Positions 6,222-10,692 of a stretch of 10,692 nucleotides of DNA are shown piece by piece; position 1 is the first letter of the stretch, and each line of letters opens with the position of its first letter. Source of the stretch: an uncultured Rhodospirillaceae bacterium (lineage in GTDB: Bacteria; Pseudomonadota; Alphaproteobacteria; Rhodospirillales; UBA2165). A program made the position numbers and the translations under genes. The DNA lies in assembly GCA_913041095.1 (NCBI GenBank), contig CAJWIB010000064.1, positions 1-10,692 of the forward strand. The letters are read 5' to 3'. Below the pieces are notes generated by a model. The model did no database searches. It was not told where the DNA came from and worked only from the letters and a program-made list of their open reading frames with translations.

Positions 6222-8942
6222 CTACTTATCCCTAAGTTTCTTAAGTTTGTAAATCAGATCCAGCGCTTCCTTGGGGCTAAGCTCATCGGGTAAAATTGCA
6301 TCCAGCTCCTGCTCCAAGGCGGAAATTTCGGGTTCACGAGAACGTGGCGATTTAGACCTGGCGGCAAAGAGCGGCAGATCATCGGTTAATCGTGTCACGG
6401 CGCCTGCCTGATCGCCTTCTTCCAATGCCGCCAAAACATTTTCGGCGCGCGCTATAACCGCCTCTGGCAAGCCGGCCAATTGCCCGACATGAATACCGTA
6501 AGACCGGTCAGCCGCTCCAGTCGCGACTTCGTGGAGAAATACCACAGTGCCTTTCCATTCCTTAACCCGCATGGTGTGACATGTCAGGCCATCAAGCTTC
6601 GACGCCAGATTGGTAAGCTCGTGATAATGGGTCGCGAACAGGGCGCGAGATTTATTAACTTCATGAAGATGCTCGACCGCCGCCCAAGCAATAGACAACC
6701 CGTCAAAAGTTGCTGTGCCACGGCCAATTTCATCCAAGATAACAAAGGAGCGCTCGGTTGCCTGGCTTAGAATGGCGGCGGTCTCGACCATCTCAACCAT
6801 GAAGGTCGAACGGCCCCGCGCCAGATCATCAGCTGCCCCCACCCGCGAGAATAATTGATCGACGATGCCAAGTTGAACGCTTTCCGCTGGCACGAAGGAA
6901 CCTATTTGCGCCAGCACTGTGATCAAGGCATTTTGCCGGAGAAATGTGCTCTTACCGGCCATGTTCGGGCCGGTCAGCAACCACAATTGACTAATGTCAC
7001 CCAAATTACAGTCATTGGCAACAAAACTGCCCGCACCCTCAAGGTTGGGGTCTTGGGCCAAGGCTACTTCGACCACCGGATGGCGCCCACCAATAATTTC
7101 AAAGTTCAGGCTGTCATCGATCGAGGGACGGCAATAGCGCTGATCTACCGCCAAACCAGCCAATGCAGAGGCAACGTCAAGCCGCGCCAAAGCCGACGCC
7201 GCCAGTGCAATCACTTCCGCCTGGGCTGTCGTGTTTTGCACCAGATCATCATGGAGTTCCAGCTCCATAGCGAGTGCTTTATTGGCAGCGCTGGCAATCT
7301 TGCCTTCCAACTCGCCGAGTTCGACGGTGGTGTAGCGGACGGCATTCTTCATGGTTTGACGATGAATGAATATATCTTCTGGCCCGGCTGGCATCGCTTC
7401 CGCCTGGCGCGCCGACACTTCAATGAAATAGCCGAGAACATTATTATGCTTAATCTTGAGGTTTTGAATGCCGGCGGCCTGGACATATTTATCCTGCAAA
7501 CCTGCGATCAGGCGGCGACTCTCATCCCGGAGTAAACGTAACTCGTCAAAGGCGGGCGCATAGTCTTCGGCAATAAAACCTCCGTCCCGTGCATAGAGTG
7601 GTAGTTCGGGCGCCAGTGCTTCGGTTAACGTTAGCACCAATTCCTCATGTGCGCCGAAATCATCCAAGGCAGCTTTGATGCCATCCGGCAGGTGGGTGCT
7701 TTCAAGACAAGCCCGGATATCCGCTGTCAGGGCGAGACCATCCCGGATCACTGCCAAGTCTCGTGGGCCACCTCTAGCTAAAGTAAGCCGTGACAGCGCC
7801 CGCTCAATATCTGGCACTTGTTTGAGGATATCGCCCAAATTCTCCCGTAAGCTGTGATCATTATAAAAATGCTGAACCATATCCAAGCGTTTTTTGATCG
7901 TCGTAGAATCCGTCAACGGTGCGGAAATATAAGACGCCAGCAATCTCCCCCCGGCACCAGTTAAGGTTTGATCAATGGTCGAGAGTAGGCTGCCTTTGCG
8001 CTCCCCAGTTAAGGTCTGGGTCAGCTCCAGATTACGGCGGGTTGCCGCATCGATTTCCATTACGGCACCTTCAGAGAGACGCTTTGGTGGTGCAATTCTT
8101 GGCAGTTGTCCCTGCTGGGTCAGCTCGACGTAATCGATCAACGCCCCACCGGCTGATAATTCAGCGCGGGAAAAAGGGCCAAAAGCATCCAGAGTTTTAA
8201 CTTCAAACATGGCCTGCAAACGCAGATCGCCATTAGTCGAATCGAATTTGCTCGCTGGTAAAGCCGACAACTGATCCAGCCAGGGCTGAAACGCATCGGC
8301 AAGATCTTCGCGCCTGAGCATACGGTCCGAGATCAACACTTCACCAGGATCAAGCCGCGCCAGTGCGGCTGCCACCGAATGCTCCGACAAGGGTTGCATT
8401 TGCAGATCACCGGTTGACATGTCAAGCCAAGCTAGTCCGAAACTACCCTGCGCTTCGGCGAGCGCTGCCAGGAAATTATTGCGTTTGCTGTCAAGCAAAG
8501 TGTCTTCGGTCAAGGTGCCCGGTGTAATCGTGCGAACAACTTCGCGGCGGACCACTGATTTAGAGCCACGCTTCTTTGCTTCCACCGGGTCTTCGGTTTG
8601 CTCGCAGACGGCGACCTTGAAACCTTGCCTGATCAGGCGTGACAAATAGCTTTCATGGCTGTGCACCGGCATCCCACACATGGGGATATCTTCGCCCAGA
8701 TGTTTACCACGTTTGGTCAGGGTAATATCAAGCGCCTGCGCCGCGATCACCGCATCTTCAAAAAACAATTCGTAAAAATCACCCATGCGATAAAACAGCA
8801 AACAGTTAGGATTATCGCGCTTGATGGTCAGATACTGCGCCATCATCGGTGTTAAACCTTTGGCCGCCGCCGTGGCCACCGAATCGTTTTTTGTTTTGCT
8901 TGTTTCAAGTGCCGGTTCGGTCACGGAATCATCTTCTTTCAC
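6222..8942 (-). CDS. mutS: DNA mismatch repair protein MutS
   Basis: MutS binds mismatches and small loops and recruits MutL. The product is up to 906 residues. The mismatch-reading Phe-X-Glu motif is Phe56-Tyr57-Glu58 (RMGDFYELF). Connector, lever and clamp regions follow, with the clamp-lever signature NVLGYFIEVS at 501-510. The ABC-type ATPase has Walker A GPNMAGKST (658-666), a dimer-interface region around 699-721 (SRVGAADDLARGRSTF), Walker B with Asp737-Glu738, and ATHYHE at 770-775. A C-terminal helical oligomerisation segment covers about 876-903. DDLPLF at 854-859 resembles a beta-clamp-binding motif. The start shown is a GTG at 8942 without a good ribosome site. A second in-frame GTG at 8924, six codons in, has GAAAGAAG eight bases upstream and may be the true start. 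The stop is TAG. It is the first gene of the minus-strand cluster. Confidence 0.96.
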   Translation of the reverse strand: MKEDDSVTEPALETSKTKNDSVATAAAKGLTPMMAQYLTIKRDNPNCLLFYRMGDFYELFFEDAVIAAQALDITLTKRGKHLGEDIPMCGMPVHSHESYLSRLIRQGFKVAVCEQTEDPVEAKKRGSKSVVRREVVRTITPGTLTEDTLLDSKRNNFLAALAEAQGSFGLAWLDMSTGDLQMQPLSEHSVAAALARLDPGEVLISDRMLRREDLADAFQPWLDQLSALPASKFDSTNGDLRLQAMFEVKTLDAFGPFSRAELSAGGALIDYVELTQQGQLPRIAPPKRLSEGAVMEIDAATRRNLELTQTLTGERKGSLLSTIDQTLTGAGGRLLASYISAPLTDSTTIKKRLDMVQHFYNDHSLRENLGDILKQVPDIERALSRLTLARGGPRDLAVIRDGLALTADIRACLESTHLPDGIKAALDDFGAHEELVLTLTEALAPELPLYARDGGFIAEDYAPAFDELRLLRDESRRLIAGLQDKYVQAAGIQNLKIKHNNVLGYFIEVSARQAEAMPAGPEDIFIHRQTMKNAVRYTTVELGELEGKIASAANKALAMELELHDDLVQNTTAQAEVIALAASALARLDVASALAGLAVDQRYCRPSIDDSLNFEIIGGRHPVVEVALAQDPNLEGAGSFVANDCNLGDISQLWLLTGPNMAGKSTFLRQNALITVLAQIGSFVPAESVQLGIVDQLFSRVGAADDLARGRSTFMVEMVETAAILSQATERSFVILDEIGRGTATFDGLSIAWAAVEHLHEVNKSRALFATHYHELTNLASKLDGLTCHTMRVKEWKGTVVFLHEVATGAADRSYGIHVGQLAGLPEAVIARAENVLAALEEGDQAGAVTRLTDDLPLFAARSKSPRSREPEISALEQELDAILPDELSPKEALDLIYKLKKLRDK

Positions 8943-9020
8943 ATATTTTCTACGTTTATTTTACCATGATAGCGCGCCGACAACAGCCAATTTAATTCAC
9001 CTTAAAATTAGTCACCCAAA

Positions 9021-9049
9021 CTGTCATATTAGTGTAATACAAGTATAAT
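9021..9049 (+). promoter_or_regulatory. Core promoter of the phosphate transporter gene
   Basis: CTGTCA (9021-9026) followed after 17 bases by a perfect TATAAT (9044-9049) fits a sigma-70 promoter with a weak -35. Transcription would start near 9056, giving a leader of about 46 bases. The PhoB-like array covers the same bases, so a bound regulator would compete with RNA polymerase unless it replaces the -35 contact. Confidence 0.5.
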
Positions 9050-9053
9050 ATAA
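9021..9053 (+). promoter_or_regulatory. PhoB-box-like tandem 11-base repeats
   Basis: CTGTCAT (9021-9027) is a perfect Pho-box heptamer. After ATTA comes GTGTAAT (9032-9038, five of seven), and after ACAA comes GTATAAT (9043-9049, four of seven). The 11-base periodicity, a heptamer plus a 4-base AT-rich spacer, is the known architecture of PhoB sites. The array sits 48 bases or more upstream of a phosphate transporter start codon, which makes a chance match less likely. The third unit coincides with the -10 element. Confidence 0.6.
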
Positions 9054-9059
9054 GTGGTC

Positions 9060-9101
9060 GCTGAAAAGATATTTATTAGCAGTTTTTAACGGATTTTCAG
9101 C
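9060..9101 (+). repeat. 8-bp inverted repeat enclosing the transporter's ribosome-binding site
   Basis: GCTGAAAA (9060-9067) and TTTTCAGC (9094-9101) are perfect reverse complements separated by 26 bases. The second arm abuts the ATG at 9102, and the loop contains the weak Shine-Dalgarno AACGGA (GGA at 9091-9093). If formed in the mRNA, the stem would lie at the extreme 5' end of the leader and could limit ribosome access. Confidence 0.45.
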
Positions 9102-10415
9102 ATGGCTAAAAAATCCACCATCGATAAAGATTTAAAACGCGTTGTTCAGCTCGAAAAAGCAACCGCGAAAGTCAGTCAAAATAATATCAATCTGGGTTAT
9201 AGCGTTCTCTTCCTAATCGGTGTGTTGATATTTGCCGCTTTTCAAACAACTAGCCTCGAAGGTGGCACCATCCTCATCGTTGCCGCTATAATCGGCGGCT
9301 ATATGGCACTTAATATAGGCGCCAATGATGTTGCTAATAATGTTGGGCCCGCAGTTGGCTCAAAGGCCATTACTTTAATTGGCGCGCTACTTATTGCCGC
9401 AGTCTTTGAAGCCGCCGGAGCAATTATCGCCGGTGGTGATGTCATCACCACAATTTCCAAGAACATCATCGATCCTAATACGGTCTCCGATAAAGACACT
9501 TTTATCTGGATGATGATGGCGGCCCTTTTAGCGGCGGCTGTTTGGGTTAATCTTGCGACCTATGTTGGCGCACCGGTATCGACCACCCACGCTGTGGTTG
9601 GTGGCGTGCTTGGCGCCGGTGTCGCAGCCGCCGGCGTTGCTGCTGTCAACTGGCAGGTAATGGCGAAGATTGCCGCAAGCTGGGTCATATCGCCGATGCT
9701 TGGTGGGCTTATCGCCGCCGGATTTTTGAGCTTTGTTAAATATTTTATCCTTTATCAGGATGACAAAATTACTGCTGCCAAAAAATGGGTGCCGGTGTTG
9801 GTTTCGATACTCGCTGGTGCGTTTTCGGTCTATCTGATGATGAAAGGCCTCAAACGCGTGTGGAAGCCGGAGCCCTACATGATCGCGATGATCGGCGGGG
9901 GGGCATTCGCCATTGCTTTTGCCTTGGTGCGGCCTGCTATTGCCAAGGCGGCGGCGACAATGCCCAATCGTCAGAAATCTGTCAGCGATCTTTTCACAAT
10001 CCCGTTAATTTGTGCCGCCGCCCTCTTAAGCTTTGCCCATGGCGCCAATGATGTCGCTAATGCTGTCGGCCCGCTCGCGGCGATTGTTAGCGCGGTCACA
10101 GCTGGGACGGTTGCCGCCAAAGTAACCCTGCCGATTTGGGTGCTGGTGGTTGGTGCGATTGGCATCTCAATTGGTTTGTTTTTATTTGGCCCGAAAGTTA
10201 TCGAAATCGTTGGTGAGAAAATTACCAAACTCAATCGAGTGCGGGCTTTTTGTGTTGCACTATCGGCGGCCATTACCGTGATTATTGCTTCAGCCTTCGG
10301 CTTGCCGGTCAGTTCTACTCATATCGCCGTCGGCGCCGTGTTTGGTGTTGGCTTCTTGCGAGAATTCCTAGCCAATAAAAACAAACCTATTGCAGATGCA
10401 GTTTCTTACAGTTAA
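9102..10415 (+). CDS. PiT-family low-affinity inorganic phosphate transporter (C-terminus apparently cut by a frameshift)
   Basis: This inner-membrane permease should import phosphate, probably as a metal-phosphate complex or by ion symport as in PitA. Both halves of the duplicated PiT fold are visible: GANDVANN at 73-80 with PVSTTH at 158-163, and HGANDVAN at 313-320 with PVSSTH at 402-407. About ten hydrophobic segments are visible. A charged N-terminal extension of about 30 residues precedes the first helix, as in alphaproteobacterial long PiT proteins. The ATG at 9102 has only AACGGA as ribosome site. The 437-residue frame ends in NKPIADAVSYS without the family's final membrane helix, which is encoded in the +1 frame up to 10557. 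Joining the frames at A5 (10377-10381) would give about 484 residues. No DUF47/PhoU-like partner gene is adjacent. The PiT family is certain; whether this product is complete is not. Confidence 0.93.
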   Translation: MAKKSTIDKDLKRVVQLEKATAKVSQNNINLGYSVLFLIGVLIFAAFQTTSLEGGTILIVAAIIGGYMALNIGANDVANNVGPAVGSKAITLIGALLIAAVFEAAGAIIAGGDVITTISKNIIDPNTVSDKDTFIWMMMAALLAAAVWVNLATYVGAPVSTTHAVVGGVLGAGVAAAGVAAVNWQVMAKIAASWVISPMLGGLIAAGFLSFVKYFILYQDDKITAAKKWVPVLVSILAGAFSVYLMMKGLKRVWKPEPYMIAMIGGGAFAIAFALVRPAIAKAAATMPNRQKSVSDLFTIPLICAAALLSFAHGANDVANAVGPLAAIVSAVTAGTVAAKVTLPIWVLVVGAIGISIGLFLFGPKVIEIVGEKITKLNRVRAFCVALSAAITVIIASAFGLPVSSTHIAVGAVFGVGFLREFLANKNKPIADAVSYS

Positions 10416-10557
10416 ACCTCCGGCGAGCCGGCGAGTTGGGAGGAAACTCGTGCGGCGGCGTCATTTAGCGACCATTGTTGCGGCTTGGGTTATCACCGTA
10501 CCGGCGGCAGCTATCCTGTCTGGGTTGATATTTTTAGGGTTACGTGAGCTTTTTTAG
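10416..10557 (+). other. Detached C-terminal coding segment of the PiT transporter in the +1 frame
   Basis: Read in the +1 frame, this segment gives RKLVRRRHLATIVAAWVITV followed by PAAAILSGLIFLGLRELF and a TAG at 10555. A basic stretch followed by a helix containing AAWVITVPAAA is the usual end of alphaproteobacterial PiT proteins. It therefore belongs to the preceding gene but is out of frame with it. Within it, GGGAGG (10438-10443) stands six bases before a GTG at 10450, which could start a 35-residue single-helix peptide. Either a one-base insertion upstream (biological or an assembly error), frameshifting or reinitiation would explain the arrangement. Confidence 0.75.
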
Positions 10558-10559
10558 AT

Positions 10560-10692
10560 TTAATTAAGTGCTTCCTGGTGATGGCGCACCGATACCGTAC
10601 CAAAGCAGCAAAAAATCACTTTCGCCGGGTTTTCATGCTCGGCTAGAAACCCAGCTACTGTTGAGACTGCTATCTCTGCGGCCTGAGCAGAG
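10560..10692 (-). CDS. Macro-domain protein, C-terminal end (probable ADP-ribose / O-acetyl-ADP-ribose hydrolase; runs off the right edge)
   Basis: The last 43 codons and a TAA stop (10562-10560) are visible. The translation contains AAEIAVSTVAGFLAEH followed by KVIFCCF and ends HHQEALN. This matches the final helix and strand of the macro fold, where family members read like AAxIAxxTVxxFL...VxFVCF near the C-terminus (compare E. coli YmdB). Such proteins bind ADP-ribose, and many hydrolyse O-acetyl-ADP-ribose or mono-ADP-ribosylation. The catalytic loops are outside the window, so activity cannot be judged. It converges on the PiT transporter, with only two bases between the +1-frame transporter stop and this stop. 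The identification rests on a short stretch. Confidence 0.68.
   Translation of the reverse strand, partial: SAQAAEIAVSTVAGFLAEHENPAKVIFCCFGTVSVRHHQEALN

Larger units (their letters stand above)
8943..9101. promoter_or_regulatory. Divergent intergenic region between mutS and the phosphate transporter gene
   Basis: These 159 bases carry the upstream signals of both genes. The transporter side has a PhoB-box-like array, a core promoter and a leader hairpin (listed separately). On the mutS side the clearest element is TAAAAT at 8963-8958 on the minus strand, a possible -10, without a good -35. The decamer TAAAATAAAC there also occurs upstream of trpS (1553-1544). Confidence 0.5.

Noticed and set aside
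6855..7535. 226-codon plus-strand open frame inside mutS
   Set aside because: It is antisense to conserved MutS domains, its translation resembles no family I know, and it has no ribosome site. It is a frame shadow of the real gene.
1..10692. Hidden defence island, prophage, integron or mobile element
   Set aside because: Nearly all of the window is accounted for by recognisable housekeeping genes. I see no transposase, integrase, toxin-antitoxin pair, att-like repeats or CRISPR-type spaced repeats.

Overview
The window carries ordinary housekeeping genes of an alphaproteobacterium. Protein sequence character and the run mutS-glnD-murJ-trpS on one strand point to that class, perhaps a Rhodospirillales-like lineage; the order placement is inference. 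Base composition is moderate, with AT-rich intergenic leaders. I found no rRNA, tRNA, CRISPR array, insertion sequence or phage gene, and no defence or biosynthetic system.

Layout. Positions 1-203 hold the 5' part of an unrecognised membrane-anchored or secreted protein on the minus strand, cut by the window edge. A 315-base gap (204-518) follows, with a probable terminator for trpS and a repeat cluster that can form two alternative hairpins. Four minus-strand genes, read right to left, fill 519-8942: mutS (mismatch repair), glnD (PII uridylyltransferase), murJ (lipid II flippase) and trpS (tryptophanyl-tRNA synthetase). Their gaps are 80, 218 and 83 bases. The 218-base gap has a good sigma-70-like promoter for murJ, so the four need not be one transcript. 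A divergent 159-base region separates mutS from a plus-strand PiT-family phosphate transporter. Beyond it, tail to tail, lies the C-terminal end of a macro-domain protein on the minus strand, cut by the right edge.

The four-gene block spans unrelated processes (DNA repair, nitrogen sensing, wall synthesis, translation), so it looks like a conserved neighbourhood rather than a pathway. The most informative region is the transporter locus. Its promoter carries a PhoB-box-like array of 11-base repeats laid over the -35 and -10 elements, a placement that suits repression under phosphate starvation. An 8-base inverted repeat then encloses its weak ribosome-binding site. Its reading frame stops at 10415, while the family's usual C-terminal membrane helix is encoded just downstream in the +1 frame, behind a strong Shine-Dalgarno sequence and a GTG. 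That is a frameshift, an assembly error or a split gene.
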